NCBI RefSeq assembly: GCF_014269285.1
Contig: NZ_JACOAF010000041.1
Location: 144,950 to 208,949 of the forward strand
Direction of reading: 5' to 3'
Length of the DNA: 64,000 nucleotides
Source of the DNA: Rufibacter sediminis
GTDB taxonomy: Bacteria > Bacteroidota > Bacteroidia > Cytophagales > Hymenobacteraceae
Part shown: positions 7,956 to 17,414 of the stretch, piece by piece
How positions within the stretch are numbered: the first letter of the stretch is position 1
Layout: each line of letters starts with the position of its first letter
Made by a program: the position numbers and the translations under genes
The notes under the pieces: model-generated
Told to the model about the DNA's origin: nothing
What the model saw: only the letters and a program-made list of their open reading frames with translations
The model's database searches: none

Positions 7956-9026
7956 TTACGCCGCGGCCGCCATTTGGTGGGTAGCGCCATCGGTGAACAG
8001 GGGCTCCACCTGCTGGTGCAACCGGTCAGTCACGAAGCCGCTGCGCAGGTGATCAGGCAACTCGGCCACCACCTTGCGGTATTTCGCCAGCCCCATCGCC
8101 TGGGCCACATAACTCTCGTGCAGGCCGTTCATGTAGCTGACAATAGCCAGCAGGCACTCATGGAAGAGCTTGAAGTCAATCTCGGCCTCCACAAACCGGT
8201 CAATCTCTTTCTGGGTGGAGGAGATGCGCAACCGGCTTAACAGGTCAAACAACGTGGTGTACCCCATGCGCCAGGTAATCTGCTGCCAGTGCTGCGCGGC
8301 CCACTTGTCCAGGATTTTCCCCGTCTTGCTGCTTCTGATGGCTGTGGCCGGATTCTTCTGCACCTGCTGCCGGATGGCGTTGGCCGTCAGTTTGCGCGTG
8401 GTCCGCAAAAACTGCCCAATCTGCGCCTGCGCCTCAATCTCCTTGCCCGCAATCTGCAAACCGGGTTTGTAGCCCGCCAGCGGCAAGCGGTGGATGCTGA
8501 AATCATTGTACGCCCCGGCCGCATAGAACCCGATGGCTCTGGGGTACGCATTCTTCACCACCAACCGCCCCGACTCTCTTCTGATGGCCGCCTCGTTGTT
8601 GGTCTTGGTGCCCAGCGTGTACAGAAAAGCCTGCAATCCCGCGAAGATGGAATAATACGCTTGCGGAAACGTCCAGTGCAGGGCGTTGCGCAAATACGTT
8701 TCATCCCCTAACTCAGCGGTGGCGCGCAAAGCATACTCAGTGCTCCAACTATTGTGCAACGTTCTGGCAATGGCCTGCAGGTCCTGCTCGGAGAGATCGG
8801 CGGAATGCTGTCTGAAAAAGGCATTATTCCGCAGGCCGGCTTCTTCTGCGCTGTGGTTGATATGATAGTTGATCGCAAAAAAGTAGTTTAGGAATACCTG
8901 CGCCGGAATAGATTTCCGCCAGGCAGAATCCTGTGGTTTTTGCTCTTCCTGAAAGAGCGGAATCACATTTTCATCTAGTACCTTCTTCATATAGTTTAAA
9001 CACCTTTCCAAAGGCAAGAGTTGCAT
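7956..9026 (-). CDS. hypothetical helical protein, 356 aa
   Basis: I do not recognise this family. It is predicted soluble and mainly alpha-helical, with no signal peptide or clear membrane segment. Aromatic-rich helices (QAYYSIFAGLQAFLYTLG) and a mid-region with many basic residues (TRKLTANAIRQQVQKNPATAIRSSKTGK) are visible. A second in-frame ATG at 8990 (MKKVLDENVIPLFQ) is an alternative start, with a TGCCTTTG box just upstream. It stands alone, convergent with the preceding gene. Confidence 0.6.
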   Translation of the reverse strand: MQLLPLERCLNYMKKVLDENVIPLFQEEQKPQDSAWRKSIPAQVFLNYFFAINYHINHSAEEAGLRNNAFFRQHSADLSEQDLQAIARTLHNSWSTEYALRATAELGDETYLRNALHWTFPQAYYSIFAGLQAFLYTLGTKTNNEAAIRRESGRLVVKNAYPRAIGFYAAGAYNDFSIHRLPLAGYKPGLQIAGKEIEAQAQIGQFLRTTRKLTANAIRQQVQKNPATAIRSSKTGKILDKWAAQHWQQITWRMGYTTLFDLLSRLRISSTQKEIDRFVEAEIDFKLFHECLLAIVSYMNGLHESYVAQAMGLAKYRKVVAELPDHLRSGFVTDRLHQQVEPLFTDGATHQMAAAA

Positions 9027-9135
9027 TTATGCTAATTATTTTAGTTGTCGATGCGGTTGATAGTCAGTTGTTTATAAAACAAATTCAAAAACATTAGCAA
9101 AGTTTCTGCTCGGCTTGACGCATGGAGTTTTGAAG

Positions 9136-9178
9136 CTGTTTTTGGGCCGTTTTGAAGAGAAGTTACCCAAAGTAAAAC
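9136..9178. repeat. dispersed palindromic element, copy 8
   Basis: CTGTTTTTGGGCCG ... TACCCAAAGTAAAAC; the arms are less exact. It lies upstream of the secreted nuclease promoter. Confidence 0.55.
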
Positions 9179-9256
9179 CTTGTTCTACAGCCCCATAGCT
9201 GGGCTGGCTTAGCCGAAAGTTAATGTACTGGTAACATGCCAGCCGGGTTGATTGGC

Positions 9257-9264
9257 TACTTTTG
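9257..9264 (+). promoter_or_regulatory. Bacteroidota -7 promoter box for the secreted nuclease
   Basis: TACTTTTG fits the TAnnTTTG consensus and lies 86 bp before the ATG at 9350. It argues against the longer open frame beginning at 9236. No clear -33 TTG is visible. Confidence 0.5.
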
Positions 9265-9349
9265 CGACAAGGTTCTTTTATGCTACAATCAGTTGTTAGT
9301 ATATCGTTGGAATCCTATTTGTATAAGCAATCTAATCTCTTTCAGTTGT

Positions 9350-12300
9350 ATGTTTAAACCTCTACAAAAGCTAAGTATCCTTTTCGTTGCTGTTCTTTGG
9401 TTAGGAAGTAGCGGGAAAGCGCTAGGGCAGATATTCTCCGAGGATTTCGATTATTCGGCCGGTTCAGAGTTGAAGGGCGCAAACGGATGGCGGCAAACGG
9501 GTACCGCCGCTTCGCCCACCATTCTAGTTTCCCCAACGGGCTTAAGTTATCCCGGTTCCCCGGCTTCCGGCGTAGGAAATGGAGCGCTGCTGAATGCCAA
9601 CGGCGATGATGTGAACAAGGCCTTGCCCGTGACCTACGGAAGCGGAAAAACCGTCTATGCTTCCTTTCTGTTGAATGTGGCCATTGCCCGTTCGGGAGAT
9701 TACTTTCTGCATTTAGGAGCCAATCCCATCGGTTCCGGCTTTTTCGGTCGGGTATATGTGAAAAGTGCCGGAGCTGGTTTTCAGTTAGGGGTGAGTAAAG
9801 CGACCAACGCCAGTCCCTTGCCCGCCGCCACCTATGGTGAACCGGTGTTCGACCTGAACACCACGTACCTGGTGGTGTTGAAGTACTCCATAGTGGAAGG
9901 AACAGGAAATGATGTAGCCGAGATTTTTGTCAACCCGGTGTTAGGCGGAGCAGAACCTTCCGTCCCGCTGGCGAAAGCCGAGATTACCAGTGCCGGTGAA
10001 GCCACCACCATTGGGTCAGTGGCTTTGCGTCAGGGTGGAGCCACTTCTGGGGCAAGTGTAACCGTAGACGGTATCAGGGTAAGCGATGCCTGGGCCGATG
10101 TTACCGCCGCCGCCCAGGCAGACATCACCCCACCCACCTTAGTTTCCACCACCCCTGCAAACGGAGCTGCCAACGTAGAAACCATCACTGACCTCACGCT
10201 GAATTTCAATGAAGCCGTAGTAGCCGGAACCGGTAACGTGGTCCTTACATGGAATGAAGGAACCATGTCAAAAACATTAAGTGCCTCTGATGCCCAGCTA
10301 GAAGGTGCCACGGTGACTTTCAAAAATGTGGAGCTGCTACCAGGTACAACCTATGCCCTTCGCATTGACAATGCGGCTTTTAAAGATGCTGCCGGTAATT
10401 CCTATGCCGGTTTAACCGGAAACGGAGTGTCTTTTTCCACTGCCGCGGTGGCCACGCCGGTGCTTACTTCTTCTACAGAAGCAATTGCGTTTCCGTTTAC
10501 GGCTTTGGGCAAGAGCAGCATCTTGTCGTATGAGCTTTCCGGGTCAAATCTGGCGGAAAGCACCACGGTAACGGTTACCGGGCCTTTCCAGATTTCCAAA
10601 ACCAATGCAAACTTCAGTTCGGCTTCTCTGACCTTTACTTCTGCTGAACTGGCCACTGCCCAAAAAGTGTACGTGCGCTTTTCACCCACCCAAGCCGGCA
10701 GTGTTACTGGTTCTATCACCAACACCACGGCCGGTGCTCAGTCCCTAGCAATCCCCCTGAGCGGGGTGAGTGCAGACCCGTACAACCAGAACTTCAATGA
10801 CCCGGCCTTCCTGACCAACAGCGGTTGGACCAGATTTAGTGTAACTGGGGCGCAGGTGTGGGCCAGCACCAATTTCGGGCGCGATTGCCTAACCGGATGC
10901 AATGCCGCTACCCCCAACAAAGCCGTTCAGATCAATGGATTTGCCGGAGGAGTGAGTGTTCCAAACGAAGACTGGTTGATCTCTCCGGAGCTGGATCTGA
11001 CTTCTTTCACCAACATGGCTGTTTTAGACTTCTGGACCATCTCTGCTTTTGCGGGTGACCAACTGAAGTTGATGTATTCAACGGACTTCACCGGAACCGG
11101 GAACCCCAATGCCGCAAACTGGCTGGAGATTCCTGGCGTTTTCCCGGCAGCTAACAGTAACCTTTGGACCTTGTCTCAGGGAATAGAGTTGCCTAAAACT
11201 GCCAAATACGTTGCCTTCGTGTACACCACCGCCTCGGGTGCCTCCCGCTGGACCGTGGATGATGTCAGAATCCAGGACCTGAGTAGCTTCCATACCATTC
11301 CCGCCGCCACCCTTTCTTTCGGCGAAGCGGCGAGTGGCACTACATCTGCTGCGCAGACCTTCACCTTCAGAGCCGTTGGGTACGGCAGCGTGACCCTTAC
11401 CGCCTCCGCCGGTTTTGAGCTCTCGGCTGATAACGGAGGCACGTTTGCTTCCTCCGTGACTCTTCCGGAAACGGAGACCGCGGCCGCCGCTGGCAAAGCT
11501 ATTCAGGTGCGTTTTGCGCCTGTTTCCAGACAATTGAAGGTAGAGGGAGCGGTAACTTTCACCAGCGCTGGGTTAAATGTGAGCACTATCCAACTGCTAG
11601 GTTCTTCTTACCTGAAGGCAGAGACCTTTGACATCGCCACCTACAACATGGAGTTCTTCGGAAACGGAAACCAGATTGGCACTGGCTTTGGCCCGGCCAA
11701 TGCTCTCCTGCAAATCGCCAACGCCACCACTGTATTGAACCGTATGAACATGGACATCATTGGGGTGGAGGAAATCAGTGATGAAACGGCCCTTGACCAG
11801 GTGATTGCCAACCTGCCGGCGGGGTATGCCAAGCGCATCTCTCCGGTGTATTCGTATTCCATCAAGCCCAACTCGTCTACTGAGCCGTTCCCGGCCCAGA
11901 AGATAGGCTTCCTCTACAACACCGCCCATGTAACCCCGGTGGGCTTTAGAGTGATGTTTGAAGATCTGTACAGACAAGCGGTGGCAGGTACCACCACCCT
12001 CATCAATGATGATTTCTGGTCCTCGGGCAGGTTGCCGTACATGGGTATCTTTGATGTGCGGGCAGGGGGGATCACCAAGCGCATCCACGTGATCACCATC
12101 CACGCCAAATCAGGGTCAGCCACCTCAGACTTCAACCGGCGGGTAGCAGACATTCAGGTGTTGAAAGACACGTTGGATACTTACTACGCCAATCAGAATG
12201 TCATCTTGCTGGGTGACTTCAATGACAATGTGGTGGGTTCCATTAACGCTGGGGGCGTTTCAAGCTACAACTCTTTTGTAACAGACGTAGCAGATTACCA

Positions 12301-12796
12301 AGCCCTGACTTATCCGTTGGCCCAGGCCGGAGGCTTCTCGTTCCCGAGTTCCGGCAGCTTTCTGGACCATCTCATCATTTCCAATGAGTTAATGGATGAG
12401 TACCTGGAGCCTTCCACCACCATTGAAGATCCAAGAGGGTATGTGGCCAACTATTCCAACACCACCTCAGACCACTTGCCGGTTTTCTCCCGTTTCGCTT
12501 TCACTTCAACAGACCCTGTCGGGACAAAAGAAGATGAAAAAGACAAGTTCAGAATCTATCCTAACCCCACCACAACCGGAAACGTGGTGTTGCAATTGCC
12601 GGTGTTAGCTCCCAAAGGCGTCTTGCAGTTAACGGTTTACAGTTTGCGCGGAGAGATAGTCCTGCAGACCTCGGGTAATGAGCAAACCATGAACCAGCAG
12701 CTTTCTGCGAAAATGTCTGCGGCAAACCCAGGCATGTACCTGGTGAAAATACAGGCTGGGGACCGGGTGTACCAAGCCAGATTAATCAAAAAATAA
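9350..12796 (+). CDS. T9SS-secreted multidomain extracellular nuclease/phosphatase
   Basis: A 1148-residue exported protein. In order: signal peptide (about 1-26, ending KALGQ), an N-terminal beta-sandwich region, a bacterial Ig-like (Big_5) domain starting DITPPTLVSTTPANGA (about 257-363), a choice-of-anchor-J/cleaved-adhesin-like domain (about 477-643), another Ig-like stretch, an endonuclease/exonuclease/phosphatase domain (about 760-1050) with YNMEFFG, GVEEIS, LLGDFNDN and SDHLPVF catalytic motifs, and a type IX sorting domain (FRIYPNPTTTGN to the C-terminal YQARLIKK). It is probably surface-anchored or released to degrade extracellular DNA or phosphoesters. The substrate is an inference. 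A strong terminator follows. Confidence 0.88.
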   Translation: MFKPLQKLSILFVAVLWLGSSGKALGQIFSEDFDYSAGSELKGANGWRQTGTAASPTILVSPTGLSYPGSPASGVGNGALLNANGDDVNKALPVTYGSGKTVYASFLLNVAIARSGDYFLHLGANPIGSGFFGRVYVKSAGAGFQLGVSKATNASPLPAATYGEPVFDLNTTYLVVLKYSIVEGTGNDVAEIFVNPVLGGAEPSVPLAKAEITSAGEATTIGSVALRQGGATSGASVTVDGIRVSDAWADVTAAAQADITPPTLVSTTPANGAANVETITDLTLNFNEAVVAGTGNVVLTWNEGTMSKTLSASDAQLEGATVTFKNVELLPGTTYALRIDNAAFKDAAGNSYAGLTGNGVSFSTAAVATPVLTSSTEAIAFPFTALGKSSILSYELSGSNLAESTTVTVTGPFQISKTNANFSSASLTFTSAELATAQKVYVRFSPTQAGSVTGSITNTTAGAQSLAIPLSGVSADPYNQNFNDPAFLTNSGWTRFSVTGAQVWASTNFGRDCLTGCNAATPNKAVQINGFAGGVSVPNEDWLISPELDLTSFTNMAVLDFWTISAFAGDQLKLMYSTDFTGTGNPNAANWLEIPGVFPAANSNLWTLSQGIELPKTAKYVAFVYTTASGASRWTVDDVRIQDLSSFHTIPAATLSFGEAASGTTSAAQTFTFRAVGYGSVTLTASAGFELSADNGGTFASSVTLPETETAAAAGKAIQVRFAPVSRQLKVEGAVTFTSAGLNVSTIQLLGSSYLKAETFDIATYNMEFFGNGNQIGTGFGPANALLQIANATTVLNRMNMDIIGVEEISDETALDQVIANLPAGYAKRISPVYSYSIKPNSSTEPFPAQKIGFLYNTAHVTPVGFRVMFEDLYRQAVAGTTTLINDDFWSSGRLPYMGIFDVRAGGITKRIHVITIHAKSGSATSDFNRRVADIQVLKDTLDTYYANQNVILLGDFNDNVVGSINAGGVSSYNSFVTDVADYQALTYPLAQAGGFSFPSSGSFLDHLIISNELMDEYLEPSTTIEDPRGYVANYSNTTSDHLPVFSRFAFTSTDPVGTKEDEKDKFRIYPNPTTTGNVVLQLPVLAPKGVLQLTVYSLRGEIVLQTSGNEQTMNQQLSAKMSAANPGMYLVKIQAGDRVYQARLIKK

Positions 12797-12816
12797 GCCT
12801 TCATCCTTCCTTGAAA

Positions 12817-12847
12817 GCCTGCCAGAGAAATCTGGCGGGCTTTTTTT
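12817..12847 (+). terminator. rho-independent terminator of the secreted nuclease gene
   Basis: Arms GCCTGCCAGA and TCTGGCGGGC around GAAA, followed by seven T residues, 20 bp past the stop codon. Confidence 0.85.
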
Positions 12848-12925
12848 ATGCCGATATATTTCTTTACTTACTGCCTTGTAGAAATCCGTTTATTGGCCGT
12901 TTTAGCCAAATCCCTCCCAAAACCC

Positions 12926-14638
12926 ATGAAAAAGCGTTGCCCTTCCTCCTTGCTGCTACTGCTGTTGCTTTGGCAGTTCACCGGTTGCAAACCCACAGAT
13001 CAACACGGTTCAACTGCCCAGACCCAGGGGGTGACAGGCGAGAAAGGCATGGTGGTAAGTGCCCACCCCGAGGCTTCCCGCATAGGGTTGGCGATTCTGC
13101 AACAGGGCGGCAATGCCTATGATGCCGCCGTGGCGACTGGTTTCGCCCTGGCGGTGGCCTATCCCGTGGCCGGAAACATTGGTGGCGGCGGCTTCCTGGT
13201 CTACCGCAAACAAGACGGCGAGATAGGGGCCCTGGATTACCGCGAGAAAGCGCCTAAAGCCGCATCGCGTGACATGTACCTGGATGCCCAGAAAAATGTA
13301 ATCGCTGATGCCAGCACCTTAGGGCACCTGGCCGTGGGCGTGCCTGGCGCCGTTGACGGCTTGGCAGCCATGCACCAGAAACTGGGCAGTTTGCCCTGGG
13401 CAACAGTGGTGCAGCCCGCCATTGACCTGGCCCGCAAAGGCGTGGTGCTCACCGAGCGGGAAGCCAGAATGCTGAACGAGGACAGAGAAAACTTTATCAA
13501 AGCCAACAAGTTTATTCCCTCCGTGGTCAGAGACACTCCCTGGTGGAAAGGCGACGTGTTGGCCCTGCCCGAGCTGGCTTCTTCGCTGGAGCGCATCCGG
13601 GACAAAGGACGCGCCGGGTTTTACGAAGGCCAGACCGCAGATCTATTGGTAAAGGAAATGCAACGCGGCGGCGGAATCATTTCCCACCAGGATCTGAAAG
13701 AGTACCACTCTGTGTGGCGCACGCCCATTACTGGTACGTACCGAGGCTATAAGGTGATTTCCATGCCGCCCCCGTCTAGCGGCGGCATTGCCCTGCTGCA
13801 GTTGCTGCAGATGGTGGAGCCGTATGATCTGTCCAAATGGGGCTGGCAACAACCCAACACCGTACATGTCATGACCGAAGCCCAGCGCCGCGTCTACGCC
13901 GACAGGGCCACCTACCTGGGAGACCCTGATTTCGTGAAAGTGCCGGTTTCCTCCTTATTGAGCCCGGCTTACCTGAAAAACCGAATGGCCACCCTGGATA
14001 TGGAACGGGCCACTCCCTCCAGCCAGGTACAGGCTGGTCAGTTACTGGCCCGGGAAAGCGACCAGACTACCCATTACTCCATCGTAGACCAGTGGGGGAA
14101 CGCCGCCTCCATCACCACCACCCTCAACGGTGGATACGGCTCTAAAGTAGTCGTGGAAGGGGCCGGATTTATCCTGAACAACGAGATGGATGATTTTAGC
14201 GCCAAGCCCGGCGTTCCCAACATGTTTGGATTAATCGGGGGAGAGGCCAACGCCATCGCGCCGGGCAAACGCATGTTGAGTTCCATGACGCCTACCATCC
14301 TGGAGAAAGACGGAAAGCTGTTCATGGTGGTAGGTACGCCCGGCGGCTCCACCATCATCACCTCCGTTTTCCAGGCAATTCTGAATGTGGTGGACCATGG
14401 CATGGGCATGCAGCAAGCCGTTGCCGCCCCGCGTTTTCACCACCAATGGCTCCCCGACAGAATTGAGCCGGAAGCGGCTGCCCTTTCCCCTGAAGTCAGG
14501 GAAGTATTGCAGAAAAGAGGCCATACGCTGCAGGAAAGAGGCCGATACGGAGCCGTAGACGGAATCCTGAAGCGGAAAGATGGTCGTTGGGAAGGAGGGG
14601 CGGACCCCCGGGGAGATGATACGGCTCTTGGTTACTAA
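12926..14638 (+). CDS. ggt: gamma-glutamyltransferase lipoprotein
   Basis: A 571-residue periplasmic gamma-glutamyltranspeptidase that hydrolyses or transfers the gamma-glutamyl group of glutathione and similar peptides. The N-terminus is a lipoprotein signal (SSLLLLLLLWQFTGC). Family motifs include GGNAYDAAVATGFAL, GNIGGGGFLVYR, and the autocleavage site where the catalytic Thr (about residue 381) begins the small subunit (TTHYSIVD), followed by NGGYGSK and GTPGGSTIITSVFQ. The frame is open from 12,848, but the ATG at 12,926 gives the signal peptide. Full length; maturation by self-cleavage is expected. Confidence 0.95.
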   Translation: MKKRCPSSLLLLLLLWQFTGCKPTDQHGSTAQTQGVTGEKGMVVSAHPEASRIGLAILQQGGNAYDAAVATGFALAVAYPVAGNIGGGGFLVYRKQDGEIGALDYREKAPKAASRDMYLDAQKNVIADASTLGHLAVGVPGAVDGLAAMHQKLGSLPWATVVQPAIDLARKGVVLTEREARMLNEDRENFIKANKFIPSVVRDTPWWKGDVLALPELASSLERIRDKGRAGFYEGQTADLLVKEMQRGGGIISHQDLKEYHSVWRTPITGTYRGYKVISMPPPSSGGIALLQLLQMVEPYDLSKWGWQQPNTVHVMTEAQRRVYADRATYLGDPDFVKVPVSSLLSPAYLKNRMATLDMERATPSSQVQAGQLLARESDQTTHYSIVDQWGNAASITTTLNGGYGSKVVVEGAGFILNNEMDDFSAKPGVPNMFGLIGGEANAIAPGKRMLSSMTPTILEKDGKLFMVVGTPGGSTIITSVFQAILNVVDHGMGMQQAVAAPRFHHQWLPDRIEPEAAALSPEVREVLQKRGHTLQERGRYGAVDGILKRKDGRWEGGADPRGDDTALGY

Positions 14639-14705
14639 GTTCCATTCATGTTGGTAGGAAAGCCATTTGGAAGAGATTTGTATTAAGTTTCGGAAGCGTA
14701 CTGCG

Positions 14706-14744
14706 GTGTTTATCGCTTGTTTTTGACAAAGGAGGCCCAAAACG
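14706..14744. repeat. dispersed palindromic element, copy 9
   Basis: GTGTTTATCGCTTG ... AGGCCCAAAACGG. Its right arm is also the left arm of the long hairpin at 14,732-14,794. Confidence 0.6.
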
Positions 14745-14794
14745 GCAACTTTCCCTTCTACAGGATAGAAGAGGAGGTTGCCGGATTGGGCCTC
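14732..14794 (+). terminator. long hairpin, probable ggt terminator
   Basis: Nested pairing: GAGGCCCAA with TTGGGCCTC, then GGCAAC with GTTGCC, and an inner TTCTA/TAGAA. It is followed by a T-rich stretch about 150 bp after ggt. Confidence 0.55.
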
Positions 14795-14872
14795 TTCATT
14801 TTAGAAAAATCCTATTCGTTTAATTTCTTCCAGCGAAGAACGCTTCAGTATGTGTCTGCTTAGAAAGACCTG

Positions 14873-14880
14873 TATTTTTG
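14873..14880 (+). promoter_or_regulatory. candidate -7 box upstream of the PorP/SprF gene
   Basis: TATTTTTG matches TAnnTTTG, 246 bp before the PorP/SprF start. A TGTG about 20 bp upstream is a weak -33. Confidence 0.35.
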
Positions 14881-14965
14881 CGAGGTAGTGAGCGTTGAAA
14901 AAAAATCACAAAAATAAAATTGAATTAAATCGGGTAAATGGCTCTGTTTGTGCACTTTTTGGTTT

Positions 14966-14973
14966 TACATTTG
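14966..14973 (+). promoter_or_regulatory. second candidate -7 box upstream of the PorP/SprF gene
   Basis: TACATTTG matches the consensus. A TTTG occurs 15 bp upstream, slightly closer than usual. The region 14,795-15,125 contains no credible gene, so this is promoter and leader sequence. Confidence 0.4.
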
Positions 14974-15125
14974 TGAAAACAAATATAGAAGGTTACAATT
15001 CTATGAACTTTATTTTGAAGGGTGAAGTTGTCTCAGCATCAGCAGCAAAGTCACTTATTTCATATCTGATACTCAACCGCTACTTTTAATACAATTAAAC
15101 CAAGTTTCTTAATTACCCTTCATCA

Positions 15126-16031
15126 ATGAATCTGAAGCAACTCCTTGCTTTTAGCTTGCTTTTGCTGGCTGCTAGCGTTTCCAAGGCCCAGGTTACTCCG
15201 CAACGCATGGTGATCCCGCGCCTTTACCAACAAAACTATTTTTACCTTAACCCGGCTTTTGCGGGGGCAGAGAGAAGAAAAGAGCTGGGCGTGAACGGTC
15301 ACCTCAATTCCCTCAACGGAAGAGGTTCTTCCGCTCCTTTATCCGTGATTGCGCACTACCAGGGATATGTGAGCAATGAAAACCCGAACGGAATAGGCAT
15401 GGTGGCCGTGTATGATCAATTTGGACCCTACTGGTTAGGCAAACTCGGGTTTTCTTACACCAAGCGTTTCCGGTTGGGCGAACAGAGTAGCCTCGCCTTC
15501 GGGGCGCAGCTGGCCGCCGAGTACCTGAACGTGGACTTAGCCGAGATGACTCGCACCGAAGAACGGAAAATGGTAGGCCACGACAATGACTTACGTCCTG
15601 ATGTAGACGCAGGGGTGTGGTTAAACGTGCGTAACTTCTACGCCGGTGCCACCTTTGCCAGCTTACTGGAGCCAACCTTTAACCTGGTAGAAGACGCTGA
15701 ACACGAAGGCATCAGAGAATTGCTGGTGACCGCCGGGTACAAAGTTGCCTTCGCGCCTGAGTTTAGCCTCACGCCTTCGTTTCTGATGAGTCAGCCCCTG
15801 AAAGACGGAAAGCAGGAATATCAGTTCGGGACCATGGCAAACATCAAATTCCTGACCGCCGGAGTAAACTACCGGGGCCAGTTTGACAAAACAGCCCCCT
15901 GGAACGTAAGTGCCGGGGTCAACATCAAAGACAACGTGCAACTCATGACTACGTTTGACATCACCAAAGAAGCGAACGGCGTTGCCAAACCAGATCCACA
16001 GGTAGAAGCAAACCTGAGGGTTCGGTTCTAA
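15126..16031 (+). CDS. PorP/SprF family outer-membrane protein
   Basis: 301 residues. Signal peptide (about 1-21, ending SVSKAQ), then the family signature near the N-terminus, YQQNYFYLNPAFAGAERR, followed by a repeated beta-strand pattern typical of a transmembrane barrel and ending in the aromatic-terminated ANLRVRF. PorP/SprF proteins work with type IX secretion and surface attachment of secreted proteins in Bacteroidota, often next to the large adhesin they serve; no adhesin gene is adjacent here. It may serve T9SS substrates such as the nuclease at 9350, but that link is inference. Confidence 0.9.
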   Translation: MNLKQLLAFSLLLLAASVSKAQVTPQRMVIPRLYQQNYFYLNPAFAGAERRKELGVNGHLNSLNGRGSSAPLSVIAHYQGYVSNENPNGIGMVAVYDQFGPYWLGKLGFSYTKRFRLGEQSSLAFGAQLAAEYLNVDLAEMTRTEERKMVGHDNDLRPDVDAGVWLNVRNFYAGATFASLLEPTFNLVEDAEHEGIRELLVTAGYKVAFAPEFSLTPSFLMSQPLKDGKQEYQFGTMANIKFLTAGVNYRGQFDKTAPWNVSAGVNIKDNVQLMTTFDITKEANGVAKPDPQVEANLRVRF

Positions 16032-16051
16032 GACCGGTGGTAACACCAAAG

Positions 16052-16088
16052 AAAAGGGCTTGCCAATGGGCAGGCCCTTTTTTTATGG
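16052..16088 (+). terminator. rho-independent terminator of the PorP/SprF gene
   Basis: 13-bp stem (AAAAGGGCTTGCC with one G-U pair) around AATG, followed by a T-run, 20 bp after the stop codon. Confidence 0.85.
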
Positions 16089-16168
16089 GCTTCCAGTTGG
16101 GAGCCCTTTTGCCCGCAACAACTCTTTTGCAGGGGCGGGAGTAGAAGGAGAAAACCATTTTTTCTTGT

Positions 16169-17332
16169 ATGGACCTCTCCTATATCCTGAACGAGCTGGG
16201 CGAAAACCGGGCCACTTATTTCAATGCCGTTGCCCCGCCCATCATCCAGACCAGCAACTTTGCGTGCCGAACCATTGACGAGATGCGGTACATGCTCCAG
16301 CATGAGGCGGAAGTGGATTTCTACACCCGGGGCAACAACCCTACGGTTGACATGCTGGAGAAGAAGCTGGCCGCCCTGGAAGGAACCGAGCACGCCATCG
16401 CGTTTGGGAGCGGCATTGCGGCGGTGTCAGCAGCGGTGCTGTCTCAGGTCAAAGCGGGCGATCACGTGGTCTGCATAAAGAAGCCCTACACCTGGACAAA
16501 TAAACTGATGCGGTATTTTCTGCCGCGCTACGGCGTAGAAGTCACCATGGTAGACGGCTCTGATGCCCAAAACTTCGCCCAGGCCAGCAAGGAAAATACC
16601 GTCCTGTATTACCTGGAGAGCCCCAATTCCTTCACGTTTGAATTACAAGATATAGCCCAGGTGACCGCCATCGCGCGGGAGCGAAATATCTGCACCATCA
16701 TTGACAACAGCTTTGCATCTCCCTTGTACCAGAATCCGGCGGCCATGGGCGTGGATCTGGTGGTGCATTCGGCTACCAAGTACATCGGGGGCCACAGTGA
16801 TGTCATGGGCGGCATCATCTGCGGATCGCGGGAGCGCATCAACCGGATCTTCAGCGCGGAGTTTATGACGCTGGGTGCCGTGCTGTCGCCGCATGATGCC
16901 TGGCTTCTGCTGCGGGGGCTGCGGACCTTGCCCCTCCGGATGGACCGCATCGCGAAAACCACGCGGCAGGTGGTCGCCTATCTGCAGCAAAAGGAACAAG
17001 TAGCGGAGATCCTCTGGCCGTTCCTGCCCGAGCATCCGCAGTACTATCTGGCCAGGAAACAGATGCGGAACAATACCGGGCAGTTCACCATCCGGCTGAA
17101 CACCGATACCATCAAGGAGGTGGACAGGTTCTGTGACAGCCTGCAGCACTTTCTCATGGCCGCTTCCTGGGGTGGGCACGAGTCGTTAATTTATCCGGCG
17201 GCGGCGTCTTACAAAGAAGGAAACTATAGATCGTCGTTGCCGTTCACGCTCATCCGGTTCTACATCGGGTTGGAAGACCCGGAGTATCTGATCAAGGATT
17301 TGGAGCAGGCATTTCTGAAGATGAAAGGCTAA
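16169..17332 (+). CDS. trans-sulfuration-family PLP enzyme (cystathionine synthase/lyase-like)
   Basis: A 387-residue pyridoxal-phosphate enzyme of the Cys/Met metabolism family. Visible are YTRGNNPTVDMLEKKLAALEG, the cofactor-stacking region GSGIAAVSAAVLS, the Asp motif TIIDNSFASPLYQNP, and the PLP-lysine K204 in HSATKYIGGHSD. Family members make or cleave cystathionine or split methionine; residues alone do not decide which. KKPYTWTNKLM replaces the more usual Tyr-containing YGGT loop, so it may be an atypical subgroup. It stands alone between two strong terminators. Confidence 0.88.
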   Translation: MDLSYILNELGENRATYFNAVAPPIIQTSNFACRTIDEMRYMLQHEAEVDFYTRGNNPTVDMLEKKLAALEGTEHAIAFGSGIAAVSAAVLSQVKAGDHVVCIKKPYTWTNKLMRYFLPRYGVEVTMVDGSDAQNFAQASKENTVLYYLESPNSFTFELQDIAQVTAIARERNICTIIDNSFASPLYQNPAAMGVDLVVHSATKYIGGHSDVMGGIICGSRERINRIFSAEFMTLGAVLSPHDAWLLLRGLRTLPLRMDRIAKTTRQVVAYLQQKEQVAEILWPFLPEHPQYYLARKQMRNNTGQFTIRLNTDTIKEVDRFCDSLQHFLMAASWGGHESLIYPAAASYKEGNYRSSLPFTLIRFYIGLEDPEYLIKDLEQAFLKMKG

Positions 17333-17334
17333 GT

Positions 17335-17371
17335 CGTTTAGGGCAGTTTTCAGGAAAAGGCATAAAAAACG
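17335..17371. repeat. dispersed palindromic element, copy 10
   Basis: CGTTTAGGGCAGTTTTC ... AAAAGGCATAAAAAACG. It begins just after the stop codon of the PLP enzyme and runs into the terminator. Confidence 0.65.
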
Positions 17372-17397
17372 CCGCTACTTTTGGTAGCGGCGTTTTT
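17365..17397. terminator. bidirectional hairpin terminator
   Basis: Perfect 14-bp arms (AAAAACGCCGCTAC and its complement). It lies between convergent genes and serves both. Confidence 0.85.
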
Positions 17398-17414
17398 GTT
17401 TGGAGTGGCAAAGA

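Noticed and set aside
11511..11534. A half-match to the dispersed palindromic element in the secreted nuclease gene
   Set aside because: Only a left-arm-like GTTTTGCGCCTG is present; the right arm is missing and the encoded residues are normal for that domain.
12888..12922. A weak palindromic-element-like sequence upstream of ggt
   Set aside because: GTTTATTGGCCGTTTT is followed by CCCAAAAC but the centre and pairing are poor, so it was left out of the count.
14895..15089. A 64-codon open frame before the PorP/SprF gene
   Set aside because: TTG start, no motif, and two promoter-like boxes lie at or inside it; better read as a leader region.
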